A DNA stretch of 64,000 nucleotides from Trichobilharzia regenti (GCA_944472135.2 OX235265.1:89746984-89810983); one strand, 5' to 3'; shown: positions 1 to 10,084, counted from the first letter of the stretch. Numbers and translations are program-made. The notes: generated from the letters alone by a model not told the origin.

Positions 1-298
1 GAAGATTTTTATTGTTGTCTAAAACAAAAACACTGAGAGTTGTTGCAGCACGGAAACACAGAGCTCTGTATGTATTAAAAAAGGTTTTTTTCTTCTCTGT
101 ATCAGGCCAGATACACTCAAGCTTAATATATACGCTTAATAATGCTTTTTATTTACGAATAACGCTGACAGAAATCTGCATTCTTCTCCTTTGTGCTATC
201 CAGTGTTCTCCATAAACCTTTCTATGCTTCCACTATTATATATATACATATATATAGCGCCATTATTATTTGCTCTCTGTTTGTTACTTTTTTTGTAG

Positions 299-392
299 TT
301 CTTTTATCAGAAAGCTGATGAATTGGATACCTGGGAAAAACAACTGAAGCGTCTCTACTCATCTCTTCTGGCGTTGGTATCTGGAGATAATG
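299..392 (+). CDS. Internal exon of a sorting nexin (SNX1/SNX2-like), BAR domain
   Basis: This short exon is bounded by a TTTTGTAG acceptor (AG at 297-298) and a GTAGGC donor at 393. It starts in frame with Phe-Phe-Tyr-Gln and contains WEKQLKRLYSSLLALVSGDN. The aromatic start, the acidic helix and the K-x-L-x-K/R-L-[YH]-x-S pattern match the first BAR helix of SNX1/SNX2/Vps5 proteins, which dimerise and curve endosomal membrane for retromer-type sorting. It ends with one base of a split codon, and the next exon (4195) begins with two bases that complete Asp. An alternative acceptor at 309-310 would shorten the exon by four codons. The rest of the gene, including the PX domain, lies outside the window. 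The family assignment rests on residue patterns recalled from memory; the exact paralogue is uncertain. Confidence 0.62.
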
Positions 393-519
393 GTAGGCAG
401 GCAGCTTTATACCCCTTATAGCCTTTTTCAATGCTTTCGTTATTGAAAATCATTTTTAGTTTCTGGTCCTATTGACTGACTGATTTTCAACGTGGAACTT
501 TGCAGAGAAATGCAGCGGT

Positions 520-1265
520 TCAAATTGTGTAAGTATAAGATGCTGCTACGGGACTAGACTACGTCAACTCCTAGCTTAGTGATAGGGAGTGAAGTGATAG
601 AACATGTTGACCACTTCACCTATTTGGGAAGTTGTATCAGCACCAACGGACTGATTGGTGACGAGATCTCAGCACGGATCCAAAATGCTCGAGCTGCTTT
701 GGCTGACTTACGCCATCTCTGGCGTAGGCGTGACATCCAGCTATCAACCAAGGGACGCGTGTACTGCACTGCAGCAGTTCGTTTCGTCCTTCTCTATGGC
801 TCTGAAACATGGCCAATACGAGTTGAAGACATGAAAAGGTTGACTGCTTTCGATCATAGATGTCTGCGATCTCTTTCTCACGTTAGGTGGTATAATAAGG
901 TGTAAGTAATGTTGACGTTAGGCGTAGAGTGTTGGGCAAAGAGGGAAAATCAATCGACGAGGCTATAAAGTTACATAGACGGCATAGAGATGGCTAGGTC
1001 ACGTGTTGCGCATGCCTGCCTAATCATCGCCTCCCCCGACGGGCATTACTAGCTGATAAAGGTGCAGGTTGGAAAAGAGTAAGTGGTGACCAAACAAAAA
1101 CATGGCCTCATCAATCCATGAAATCCTTGACAGTTAAACTGAGTCAGGTAGGGTAGGAGATGCAGAATTCCGGGTTGGGGCCCTCGGGACTGACTCTAGG
1201 AATCAATGGCAGGAGACAATAGGTGTCATGGCTCAAAATCGTTGTCAATGGCCGGCACAGATGTA
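520..1265 (+). pseudogene. RTE-like LINE remnant (C-terminal part of reverse transcriptase ORF)
   Basis: The reading frame holds the FTYLGS motif (about 618-640) and LLYGSETW (about 790-815), which mark the region after the RT fingers and palm in RTE-type LINEs. Past a stop at 906 the match goes on in other frames, with a W-L-G-H-V-L-R-M-P stretch near 990-1015 and a later W/Q-rich tail to about 1260. An in-frame TAG near 560 and at least two frameshifts show it is dead. It differs from the other RTE-like family in the window (for example 60500-62515), so a second RTE lineage is present. It lies in the sorting-nexin intron. Confidence 0.7.
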
Positions 1266-1269
1266 TTCA

Positions 1270-2205
1270 ATCTCTGTAATCTTTCATATTCCTTTCTACC
1301 ATTACCCATTCTGTTTCACTCTTATACTTGTGAAAATCCATTGATTCTCTTCACTCATCTTCTTGTCTACCTCTGTGTGATATTTGGAACGTGGCGACTC
1401 GAACTGGTGCACTTCGGTGGGAAGTTCTATATTGAATCCAGACAGACAGACTTTATAGCACATAGAGGTAGGGAAAAACTTCAAAAGAAATGTAATCAGC
1501 AAAAATGTACAGAAGAAAGAACATGGAAAAACATGAGAACTTAATGGATATGGAAGGTTACAGAGAGCGGACGTATCTGCACCGTTGAGAATGATCCTGA
1601 GCTGTATCACCAATAGTATCAAGCTGTTGGTCCTTAGCATCCTGAGAACCCCAACCATGCAGTCTACACCTCTCTACGTGGCTTGCTAAAACTAACAGTA
1701 ATGACCTTCAAGGTTCATTTCCAACCTAATCCTATGTTAGGTAACATTGCTCGTCGAGGAAGGTGATGGCTCGGAATGAGCAGTATGTGTCCTAACCATC
1801 TCAATTCATTTATCGACTTAAGCTGGATATTATTCGCCCCCCCTCCCTATTACACCATTTAAGAGAGATAGTAGACAAACGCCTGTGGTTTTCTACTTTC
1901 AATAGCCACACTCCTCATAATCATAGAGAAGAACAAAGTGAGCTGTTTCTCAGTACACACGTGCTTTAATCGATAGCCCATAGTATCGTTTACCGACTCT
2001 AAGTGTAGTAGGGACATTGACATCAGAATCTGTTTTCAATTTATAAGGTCATCCTTGGTCGTCTGATGATAACGTCAACCTTTTCAGTGATTTTTGTATA
2101 GGCGAAAGATTAAGAAGACAAAAGTTTATAATGTAATTTCTGTAAATGAGTTGGCCATTTGAAATTTTAGGCGTATATATTGTAATTAATAGTCGTTAAA
2201 CTACA
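1270..2205. other. Intronic sequence with no recognised feature
   Basis: I see no convincing coding frame, RNA gene or repeat of a known family here. The open frames at about 1206-1658 overlap on opposite strands and have no recognisable motif. The stretch lies inside the sorting-nexin intron and is probably decayed repeat sequence. Confidence 0.4.
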
Positions 2206-2209
2206 AAGC

Positions 2210-2795
2210 CAGAATCGGAAAGGCAGGAACCAGTTCGGAAGTCAGAATAAGGCACATGATTCTAATTTTCAACACAAACCTGAAGTCAGTCAATTCTTCT
2301 ATACTGGACAGAAACTTGCACTGCGTGTCAGTCGCGGAAAGCATTTCCGACAAGTTACAGACTTTCATCAACAGTTGCCCACTTCGCTTGCTCCATACCG
2401 AAGATCAGATGGCTAGCCAGCCAAAAAATGAATTAGTAACAAGGAACTCTGTAGTGGAGCAAATCAACCAAGAGCCTATTGCCCAACAGATATGTAGGAG
2501 AAAATAGAGATAGGTTGGACACATACTGAAGACACCGTCGAATGACATTGCGCTCAATGTGCAGGCCATTGTTCGAGTGAAACCCGAAGGAGAAGTGACG
2601 AGTGGGTGGTGTGTGTGTGTGAGGGTGACATGGAGGATATCGTGTTAGGAGGAGAAGGAGGAGGAAATGAGAGATTATAGTCAGTCGTGGGGCTAACCAG
2701 TTGAAGAGGACAGCAGAAGATAGCAGAAAGTGGAGGTGTGTTGTTATTGAAGTCCTATGTCCCACTCAGAACCCAAGGGAATGATAAATAAAACT
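2210..2795 (+). pseudogene. RTE-like LINE 3' end fragment (5'-truncated, decayed)
   Basis: The fragment aligns by eye with the C-terminus of the intact RTE-like ORF at 60500-62515: the A-R-I-G-K-A start, the F-N-x-N-x-K-S-V stretch, S-x-K-L-Q-T-F-I-N and N-Q-E-P-I-x-x-Q-I are all present. It ends with the family's short 3' UTR (a 'gaagtcctatgtcccactc'-like box) followed by an AATAAAAC-like tail near 2786. Stops and indels abound. Truncation at the 5' end is normal for target-primed LINE insertions. Confidence 0.72.
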
Positions 2796-2805
2796 GAGAT
2801 GCTCA

Positions 2806-3165
2806 CTGGCGACTGGCCCTATACAGGTAGGTAGTTACCTGGGGTTCCAGTGGGAAGTCGTCGTGATCAATAGGGTGCAGCAGGTCGGGTGTGAGGACAA
2901 ATACTCGCCGAAGACATTGGCTAGCGGTTGCACTATATCGTGAATTGGCAGAAGTTAGAATTCATGAGCTGACCATTGGATTGGGTCCCAGTGGCTTAAT
3001 GATATACGAGCTCTCTAGCCTTGTAACCAGAAGGTCTTGGATTTGAACCCCGCAGTGTGGGTGCGTACTGCTGAAGAGTCCCAGTGGTTTTCTAACCAAT
3101 GTCAGCTCATGATGAAGTCCTGTAACCCACCAACCAAATCCCTACAAACCAGTACTTGTAAACTA
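2806..3165 (+). mobile_element. tRNA-like SINE of the hammerhead (SM-alpha-related) type
   Basis: The unit shares its whole layout with the copies at 16965-17340 and 21826-22440: a GGCGACTGGCC start, a gtaggtagttacctggg box, a tRNA-like part with an A-box-like TGGCTTAATGATAT and a B-box-like region near 3040, then the hammerhead region and a ctcatgatgaaatcctg-type tail. The hammerhead core is broken: CTGAAGAGTCCC is present at about 3071 but the second half of stem II and the GAAA box are deleted. It is likely an RNA-polymerase-III-derived retroposon mobilised by a LINE. Confidence 0.65.
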
Positions 3166-3280
3166 CTTTTTTGTTAGTTTATTTTCTTAAGATATTCTTT
3201 AAAATAACTTCATGAAGGAAATTACTCATGTCATTTTATAACATGTATCATTTCATCTATATTACTTAGATGGAATAACT

Positions 3281-3524
3281 AACAACAACAACAACAACAA
3301 GTGCGTTAATCACATCATAAATGTCTTATAAAAGAAATAATTGATTTATTTTATCCTGTCTTCTGGACACAAAATACATGTATGTGGTCTGTTGATTGAT
3401 CCCAACAACCAACTTTCAGTTAAGAAGTTAGTAAGTCACAGATTCACAGATCGACCTGTCTACCAAGATTATAGCGAACAATGGGTGTGGTTGGTTGGTT
3501 GGTTAGGTAGGTAGGTAGGTAGGT
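3281..3524. repeat. Simple repeats: (AAC)n and (GGTT)n/(AGGT)n tracts
   Basis: An AAC/CAA tract lies at about 3281-3300 and a compound GGTT then AGGT tetranucleotide tract at about 3488-3524. Both are ordinary microsatellites in the sorting-nexin intron. No gene was seen in the surrounding 3170-3755. Confidence 0.8.
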
Positions 3525-3759
3525 ATATTCAGTAAACAGGTGTGTGTACGTGATTGTTAAGTTGGACTCATAGTTTCAGAAAATGAAATGAAATGAAAGT
3601 AACAATTAGAATGTCTGTAACAGTGGAGAGAGCTGTTTTCACATTTTTTATCTTATGCGGAAGTGACACTTGTTTCTCAAGAAATAAAGTTATATATAAT
3701 AGGAATCGAACTGAAAATACCTACTAAATTATGAGTATGCGAATGGGTCACGATTAGTA

Positions 3760-4075
3760 AGACCCATCAAGTGGGGGGTGTGAAGACGTATACTTGCCGA
3801 TGACATTGGCTTTCAGTGACACTAGAAGCCATGAATTAATAGAAGTTAGAATCGGCGAACAGTTGGATTTCATCCCAGTGTCTAAATGTAATCAAACAGC
3901 TCGGCGCCTTGTAACTGGAAGGTCCTGGATTCGATCCCTGGTGGGGTCATGTGTGCGTACCAACGAGAAGTCAGTCCCAAACTAGGGTGAAGCAACTGTC
4001 CAGTACTGTCTGGTTTTCAGTAGTTTTCTACCTGAAGTCATTTCGTGACCAAACGTGCTACGTATAAAATCCTGA
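3760..4075 (+). mobile_element. tRNA-like SINE of the hammerhead type, diverged copy
   Basis: The copy has the family's 'gaattaatagaagttagaat' box, the tRNA-like part ending in GGATTCGATCC (B box, about 3927), and a hammerhead region with a stem-II loop GTCCCAAACTAGGG followed by GAAG instead of GAAA. The CTGATGA box has decayed to an AACGAGAA-like sequence. The ribozyme is therefore almost surely inactive. It sits about 120 bp before the second sorting-nexin exon. Confidence 0.6.
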
Positions 4076-4194
4076 TATTTGAAAATACAGAACTGCTGAA
4101 GAAGTAAGATATATACCTCAGTATTGTTTATATTTTAAGAGGATGATGTACCGTTATAATTGTGAAATATAAAATATTTATAATTTATTTTTAG

Positions 4195-4400
4195 ACTTAG
4201 CAAACGCTAAGGTTGGTTTATCCCGTTCAATTCTTCTTTTGGCCAATGTGGAAGAAAATACCGGTTTAGCTCAAGCACTTCATCAGTTAGCCGACACAGA
4301 AGGACATGTTGCAGAGCTGCATGCTTTACAGGCGGAAGCGCACACGTGTCATTTAGCGGAGTATACGAGAGAAGTGTTGGGTATGGTTCAAGCGTGTAAA
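4195..4400 (+). CDS. Internal exon of a sorting nexin (SNX1/SNX2-like), BAR domain
   Basis: A pyrimidine-rich acceptor (TTTATTTTTAG, AG at 4193-4194) and a GTGAGT donor at 4401 bound a 206-bp exon. It reads through without a stop in the frame that completes the split Asp codon of the exon at 299-392. Key stretches are A-x-x-x-L-S-R-S-I-L-L-L-A, EENTGLAQALHQLADTEGHV and A-E-L-H-x-L-Q-A, which follow the SNX1/SNX2 BAR pattern (E-D/E-N-T-A-L-S-R-A-L-S-Q-L-A-E-V-E). The exon also keeps a helix-like Y-T-R-E-V-L-G-M-V-Q-A end where SNX1 has its D-Y-I-R-L-L-A-I-V helix. The protein should act on endosomes in retromer-linked sorting. No later exon was recognised in the window; it may lie beyond it or be hidden by the large repeats. 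Confidence 0.72.
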
Positions 4401-4415
4401 GTGAGTCCTGCTTTT

Positions 4416-4419
<4 letters not shown>

Positions 4420-4456
<37 letters not shown>
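4420..4456. repeat. (TA)n microsatellite at the truncated end of an RTE-like LINE
   Basis: A run of about 18 TA units lies 20 bp after the donor of the sorting-nexin exon and about 40 bp before the broken 3' end of the RTE-like LINE at 4496. Such tracts are length-variable. Confidence 0.9.
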
Positions 4457-4458
<2 letters not shown>

Positions 4459-4495
4459 TGACATATACATTTGAACTTTATTTCCGAAAAACCAT

Positions 4496-5959
4496 TTAAC
4501 AACAGTTCTTCTTACTGGAATTCTTTATCATTGGTAGAACCCAGTTACCTGGAACAAATTTCTTATGTATCTTATGTATTTCTGGACGGGTTGCAGGTGA
4601 TGGTCGGTTCAATAGTCCTTTGAAGTGATCCGCCCATTGTTTAATCTGTTTTTCTTCCTTGTTAGTTGGGTTCCCTTGGCTGTCTTTTATAGGTTTCGCT
4701 TGTGTTGATCTCTTCCCGGATAGAGATTTGGTTATCTGATATAGTATCCTCAGGTCCCTTTTGCCTGCTGCCTTCTCAGCTTCAGTGGCCAGGTTGTCGT
4801 AGAATCGTTTTTTGTCCTTCCTAGTACTCTTCTTCACTTCTTTGTCCAGTGCTTTGTAAGTTGAGCTCATCGTCTCTTTCTCCTGTCCGTCCTTGTATTG
4901 AATCATTTTCTCTTTCACCATTCTCCTCTCTTCTATTAATTTCCAAGTGTCCGTTGAGAGCCATTCCTTGTCTTGTCTCTTCTTTCTTTCTAGAACCGTT
5001 GAACACGTTTCGTTGAGAATCGCCTTCAGAGACTTCCAGTGGTCTTCCACGCATGATTCTTCAGTGATGTCGCGTAGTGTTTCCTGCTTTGCTCTGACAG
5101 TTGCAGTGAAAGTGTCTTTTGTGGTTGTGTCCTTCAGTAATTGAGTGTTGAACTTGCATTGTGGCCTATCCCCAGCTATCCTCGAGGCCTTTAGTTTCAC
5201 CTTGAAAGTACCTTGTACTAGATAGTGGTCTGAACCCACATCTGCTCCTCTCCTTGACCTTATGTCCAGTAGGCTCCGTCTCCACTTTCTTGAAATTGAG
5301 ATGAAGTCTATTTGGTTCTTGGTGTTTCCATCTGGTGAAATCCATGTCGTCTTGTGTATATCCTTGTGTTTGAACACACTACCACCAATCACCAAATCAT
5401 TGAAGGCGCAGAAGTCTAAGAAGAGTTCACCATTGTCGTTCATTTCACCGAGGGCCTCACGACCCATGGTGAGTTCTCTTCCTGTGTTGTCTCGTCCCAG
5501 CTTCGCATTCATGTCGCCCATCAGGATTTTGATGTCGCCATTTGGGACGTTGTCCATTATTGCTTGTAGTTGTCTGTAGAACGCCTCCCTCTTCTCTTGT
5601 TCTGAGACGTTTGTAGGCGCATAGCATTGGATGATTGTAAGCTTCCTTCCTTTTGAGTTGAACCTGGCTGTCATTATCCTGGAGGAGATCAGTTCCCACT
5701 GCATGAGAGCTTTGGTTGCTATTGGTGATATCATGATGGCCACTCCCTCGGTGTGCTCATGGTTGTTCTCTGGGTGGCCGGAAGGGATTACTGTCTCTCC
5801 AGTAGGTAGTTGGCACCTTCCAGTTGCGTTCCATCTGCTTTCTCAGATTCCCAACACTTCTATTCTGTACCTTCTCATTTCAGCGGCTACCTGGGCAGCC
5901 TTTCCAGTTTCGTACATTGTACGAACATTCCAGGTACCCATCCTTACTTTTGCTTTCAT
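4496..5959 (-). pseudogene. RTE-like LINE: AP endonuclease and linker, no reverse transcriptase
   Basis: The frame starts at an ATG at 5959 with M-G-T-W-N-V-R-T-M-Y-E-T-G-K, the usual start of an RTE apurinic endonuclease. The catalytic motifs follow in order: E-S-R-W, Y-A-P-T-N, GDMNAKLG, Q-I-D-F-I and G-S-D-H. The linker continues to R-x-K-R-Q-D-K-E-W-L and the P-S-P-A-T-R-P stretch before the RT, and then the element stops. One nonsense codon (TGA, complement of 5843-5845) falls just before E-S-R-W. The element nicks target DNA for target-primed reverse transcription, but the RT itself is absent here. A frame opened from a GTG at 5743 would be only the part after the stop. Confidence 0.85.
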
Positions 5960-6280
5960 CGAAAGAACGAAGGCACATCGGCTGACTGGCTTCCCGAAGG
6001 CTAGCTTTCACCAGCCTGCGCCATTTCACTTCCCCGATTCCAGCGAAAAGTAAGGCTATTGCTTATGTTTTTAGAGTTTTGAATATATTTATTCGTTGAA
6101 GTTTCTGTAGCGATTTGGTTGTTTTACAGGGGTGGAGTCGCTAGCACCACGCCCCAACCCTCCCTCTTTACCCGGGCTTGGGACCGGCTAGAAAGCTAGT
6201 AAGCTAGTAGCCAAGCAAGCTAGTATCTGGCGAGGTTAGGCAGGACGAGAAGTCAATATGAAAGGTTATATGCTCGAACC
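5960..6280 (-). mobile_element. 5' UTR of the RTE-like LINE
   Basis: The sequence just upstream (on the - strand) of the endonuclease start is GC-richer than its surroundings and has the box GGGACCGGC... read on the + strand near 6180-6190, together with a repeated 'gctagtaagctagtag' element at about 6193-6220. It has no open frame. The end near 6280 is estimated from the change in base composition. Confidence 0.5.
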
Positions 6281-6724
6281 ACTGAGTACAGATATTCTAC
6301 AATACCCTATTTAGCCCGTATTTTAATGTGATGAAGACTCTGTTAGACATGAAACACATAAGTTACTATGTAATTAGCAAAGTGAATCGACCCTTTTATT
6401 GCTCATCTTTCTGTAATTTTATGATGTCACACTTTCTATTTTTTAATTATAACCGCTATATTATTTTAGTTGTTATTACTATTATTATTACAATTTTATA
6501 CTTTACGCATATTTTTCTCCTTACTGCATACAGTAATTTGCTACGTAGCCGCTATAATAACGTTTTGTTATTATTATTATTATGTAGTGTTTATTTTTTT
6601 GTCGTTTTGAGTAAATTAGATGCAATACTGTACTGAATGCTGAAAATTCCTTGCTGTATCATTAGTACTGTTTTTGGAATAAAGCAAATTATTATTATAA
6701 AAGCAGGAATGTGACTACATTGCT
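6281..6724. other. AT-rich stretch without a recognised gene
   Basis: The stretch is very AT-rich with TTA/ATT runs near 6480-6495 and 6570-6585. The single open frame at 6328-6636 is low-complexity and hydrophobic because of the TTA/ATT content, and I do not support it as a gene. Confidence 0.5.
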
Positions 6725-7080
6725 ATGGACAAAGTTGCGTTGAGGAGAACAGTCGAATTAAAAAGTAATGAAGAAAAACAGATGGCCAGAAAAGATTAGC
6801 AACGAGGAAACGAACCAAGCAACAACCTATTGCCCAAAGAATATTCCGAAGGAAATGAACATGGATAGGGCACACACTGAGAGGACAGCAATGAAGGCCC
6901 TCTAGCGGAACCCGAACGGGAAACGACGAGTTGCGCGTTGGTCCGACAAGGACATGAAATAGGTCGTGTGAGGAGATGACATCTTAGAGGCAGTCTTGAA
7001 GCCATTTAAACAAGACTACAGAAAAAAGGATGAAATGGACTTATGCTGTTGAAGCCCTATTTTCTACCTGGAACTTAAAA
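6725..7080 (+). pseudogene. RTE-like LINE 3' end fragment, decayed
   Basis: The fragment carries W-P-E-K-I-S-N near 6783, an N-Q-x-x-x-Y-C-P-K counterpart of the family's N-Q-E-P-I motif, and the 'gttgaagccctatttt' 3' box near 7048. These match the C-terminus and 3' UTR of the RTE-like element at 60500-62515. It is frameshifted throughout. Confidence 0.65.
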
Positions 7081-7429
7081 AGTTAGTAATAGTGATAAAA
7101 TCGCAGAAGTTTATAACTCCGTAGATAATAAAGACTCAATGCATGTTTCCCATCGTGGATAACATCACATTATAATAAAAATCTCGATAATTAATTCTTA
7201 ATGCTTGAAAGATTTCAACCTGGTTAATTATTACACTCTTAAACTATTTATTTTACCTTCTTTCCTCTAGAAGAGTGAGTGTCGTAGTCCTGTGGTGCCA
7301 ATTCACACAAGCAAAAGATGTGTCAGAATATTCAGACAATTTGTTCACAAGCTTCAATGGTGTTTGTCGTTGGTTTCATCCAGAAAAAATATGCAGTCGG
7401 CTTATTTTCTATCCAAAAAAAAATATTTA

Positions 7430-7600
7430 AAAGCTAACTGGTGGATGGTAACTAGCAGTGGCATCCAGGATGCGCATCTCGTCTCATTTTTGATTCATCA
7501 ACTAGATGTACCTGCATTCCGCAGTCAGTGATGACGTTTCCACCGAGGTTCAAGCCAACATGTCAACCTGCGACCGAGTACTTCGGTCCAATCAATCGAT
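7430..7600 (-). mobile_element. Classic SM-alpha SINE fragment with a decayed hammerhead ribozyme
   Basis: On the - strand the sequence reads CAGGTACATCTAG, TTGATGA, a stem-II region, GAGA, then TGCGCATCCTGGATGCCACT. This is the order stem I, CUGAUGA box, stem II, GAAA box, stem III and stem I of the known schistosome SM-alpha hammerhead; TCTAG/CTGGA form stem I. Two core changes (C to U in the first box, GAAA to GAGA) and a poor stem II argue that it no longer cleaves. Confidence 0.62.
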
Positions 7601-7639
7601 AGAAAAATTTAAGATTGATTTAAACAAAAAAAATATTTA

Positions 7640-8005
7640 GTTGGAGGATTTCATCATGAGCTGACATCAGTTAGAGAACCATCGGAAAACCTGCAGGTAG
7701 TAATGGACAGTCAGCTGTTTCATCTTAGTTTGAGACTCCAATTCAGCAGTACGTGCGCACCGCCGGGGTTCAAACCCATGACCTTCTGGTTGCCAGCCGG
7801 GCTTGTGGACAATTAAATCAGTGGGACCCACCCGATCCAATGGCCAGTCCATAAATTATAACTTCTGCCAATTCACAACATAGCGTGACCATTTCACAAT
7901 GTCTTCTTCAATGACCTACTGCCCCGCCTTCAACCAACTACACCCTACTGGTCATGGCTTCCCACTAGAACCCGAGGTTAACCACCTGAATAGGACCAGT
8001 CGCTA
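7640..8005 (-). mobile_element. tRNA-like hammerhead SINE, inverted relative to its neighbour
   Basis: Reverse-complement copy of the SINE seen at 16965-17340: on the + strand it starts 'tcatcatgagctgacatcag' (about 7651) and ends with the family's gaccagtcgctagt box. The tRNA-like B box is near 7768-7780. The hammerhead region reads CTGAATTGG instead of CTGATGA, so the core is broken. It directly abuts a forward partial copy at 8006-8160. Confidence 0.6.
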
Positions 8006-8160
8006 GTGAGTGTGGGTGCGTAGTGATGAAGAATCCCAAATTAGGAAGAAACAGCTGTCCAGTACTCCCAGGTTTTCCAACTGCTCTAACCAACGCCAGC
8101 TCATAATGAAATCTTGTAACCAATCAATTAAATCCCTACAAACCAATACTTGAATATGAG
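8006..8160 (+). mobile_element. tRNA-like hammerhead SINE, partial forward copy
   Basis: The copy begins at the GTGGGTGCG end of the tRNA-like part and includes the hammerhead region (GTGATGA, AATCCCAAATTAGGA, AGAAAC, AGCTGTCCAGTAC) and tail. The first box has C changed to G, and base pairing at the foot of stem II is lost. With 7640-8005 it forms a head-to-head junction. Confidence 0.6.
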
Positions 8161-9420
8161 TTTATTTTATTCTATTAAAAGTATAGTCTCTAGTGGTAGT
8201 CTCTACTCTCACAACTAATCAAAATACCTACAACCTACTGATTCACAAGTTTCTAACAAACTTGAGTAGAAGCAATATCATCACTGACAACGTATCACAA
8301 CACATGAGATGACTCTTCTTGATATTCTTCGTGTAAACTGCCACTGCTTGAGAAATGAAACGAATTACCCGTAGTCTTCAATTATCCAGACATTACTGTG
8401 TCCTTCGGTCGCAAAATGTACTCCTACACCTTATATAATTATCTTTCCACCAAATGTTGTACATTTCTCGAAGAAGGGAGACAAAGAAGAAGTGTCCTAA
8501 TGGACTGGTTTGAGTTTCAGATCAGACAACAATATGTCAATGGGTTTACTGTCAATTGCTATTTTACTTGAAGATGTTGGACGAAGAGGAAGTATTATGC
8601 AATGGATCTCCCTTTAAGACTCTGTATATTATCCATATAAACTGTTCACAATAAAGCTATTGTTGTTGTTATTATTATTACTATGATATGTCCTACATCT
8701 CAGGTTGTATGCAACTGATAAAATCCTTATAAGGGAAAAAAATGAAATCCCATCCTGCTAAACTTATTCTCATTGCTTCAATCAAGTTTATCAAGGCAGA
8801 TAATTGCATGAAGTATATTCATTCATTTGTCATTATTTCTGTTATCTGTCGTTTTGAATATACGAGATATCTTCAGAGTGATGTTTAGTTTTAATTGCAG
8901 CTCAATTCTGAGTTGTGTTGTTTTTTCGCTTTCTCTCTTTCTTTCTTTCTTTCTTCATTTATTCTGATATTCTCCTTATTGCAGAGTGTCCTATTTATCA
9001 CTGATATCATCATTGGAATTAGTATTATTATATAATATTACTACCATTATTATTATTATTACCATTATTATCTAATGCTCACAGATATACTATGGACGAT
9101 TATCTCATTCTCTTCATCTTACAGATATTTCAGTTTATTTTGATTCTGTTTAACTTCTTAGTTTTCATGTGATCCTTATGTGAACTTTATCAATAAGTGT
9201 ATTCATGATTAGAAGGGAATATGATCAAGTTAAACTTTAGGCACCAATAACTACCAATTGGGGGTGTTACCGCACTGATGATCTTGAAACACTCACTGGG
9301 CAAATTAGTGAAACCTGGCAAATAATGTTTTCATCATCAATCAGTAAAATAATGCTCATCGAAGTGTTATTGTCATTAAATGGGATATCTGGAAAGTTTC
9401 AGGTTAAGTTTGAGAAAGAT
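8161..9420. other. AT-rich stretch without a recognised gene; microsatellites
   Basis: I see no supported coding frame. There is a (TTTC)n tract near 8935-8955 and TAT/TTA/ATT runs near 8665-8685 and 9020-9070. A phrase 'ctgatgatcttgaaac' near 9278 resembles hammerhead boxes but lacks room for stem II. Confidence 0.5.
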
Positions 9421-9439
9421 TAAGTCACAGTTTAAGCTA

Positions 9440-9575
9440 AGGAGAGGTTAGGGTTAGGTTAATTTAATAAGGCCGACTTTAGGGTGGATTGGATTTAGAT
9501 TACAGTTAGTTTAGGGATATTTTCACGTTACGGTTGAGTTCAGGAAAGATTAGAGTTATTGTTAGGGTTAGAAGA
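9440..9575 (+). repeat. Degenerate TTAGGG-like (interstitial telomere-like) tract
   Basis: Several TTAGGG or near-TTAGGG words occur within about 130 bp: GGTTAGGGTTAGGTT near 9446, TTTAGGG near 9478 and 9513, and GTTAGGGTTAG near 9557-9568. Schistosome telomeres use TTAGGG. The tract is too degenerate and short to be a telomere. Confidence 0.45.
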
Positions 9576-9654
9576 CCTAAATAATTAATAACATGCACAG
9601 AATGTGGTTAAATTACTCTGTTTATATAAGAATAGTACTTCTGCACTGTGGTAC

Positions 9655-9822
9655 AGTATAATTCCATTGTGAGTAAAATTTATTTTGATAAAGTCTCACG
9701 GTTTTATACAGTAATATTTACTGGTGACCACGTTTCGAGCACCATTTATTGCTCCGTAAATATTACTGTATAACACCATGAGACTTTATCAAAATAATTT
9801 TTACTCACAATGGGATTATACT
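9655..9822. repeat. Palindrome: two 67-base inverted arms around a 34-base loop
   Basis: The left arm (9655-9721) and the right arm (9756-9822) are complementary along their whole length apart from a few mismatches; the innermost part, TAATATTTAC against GTAAATATTA, is perfect. The transcript of either strand would fold into a long hairpin. The loop (9722-9755) has hammerhead-like features on the - strand. Its host element was not recognised; a Penelope-like element or a MITE are options. Confidence 0.85.
9722..9755 (-). ncRNA. Hammerhead-like loop, probably an inactive remnant
   Basis: On the - strand the loop contains GAGCA and TGCTC, a five-pair stem II around an eight-base loop, then GAAA, then CGTGGTC. 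This is followed by ACCA and the right strand of the long stem in the place of stem I. The order fits a type-I hammerhead, but the CUGANGA box is missing: only a G stands between the left stem-I strand and GAGCA. Active relatives would carry the full box. The short stem-III region (ACGTGGT) is like the minimal hammerheads reported in Penelope-like elements. Confidence 0.4.
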
Positions 9823-10084
9823 CTGTTGATACTCCAACCTCAAAACTGTGGGCTATTATCATCACATTTAAGAGGAAGGTATCCTCTGTAGTACGTTTTA
9901 TACAGTTTTTATGCATTATTTCATAAATATATATGTATTCTATAAACAGAAATGCCTCCTTGACGTGATTGGTGCGTTCGAGGTCATTTGCTGACTGATA
10001 CTTAATGATGCTTAAAGTTTAACTTATTCATTCATTCACTATAATGTATATATAACAGTAGAGCCTGATGATGAATTTATCGAA

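Noticed and set aside
1206..1658. 112- and 118-codon open frames on opposite strands
   Set aside because: They overlap each other, lack motifs, and the first begins in the tail of an RTE-like remnant.
7292..7531. 79-codon frame as an exon of the sorting-nexin gene
   Set aside because: No BAR-helix pattern, and the right half is the SM-alpha fragment in antisense.
9270..9320. CTGATGATCTTGAAAC, a possible hammerhead core
   Set aside because: No room for a stem II between the two boxes and no pairing stem I.
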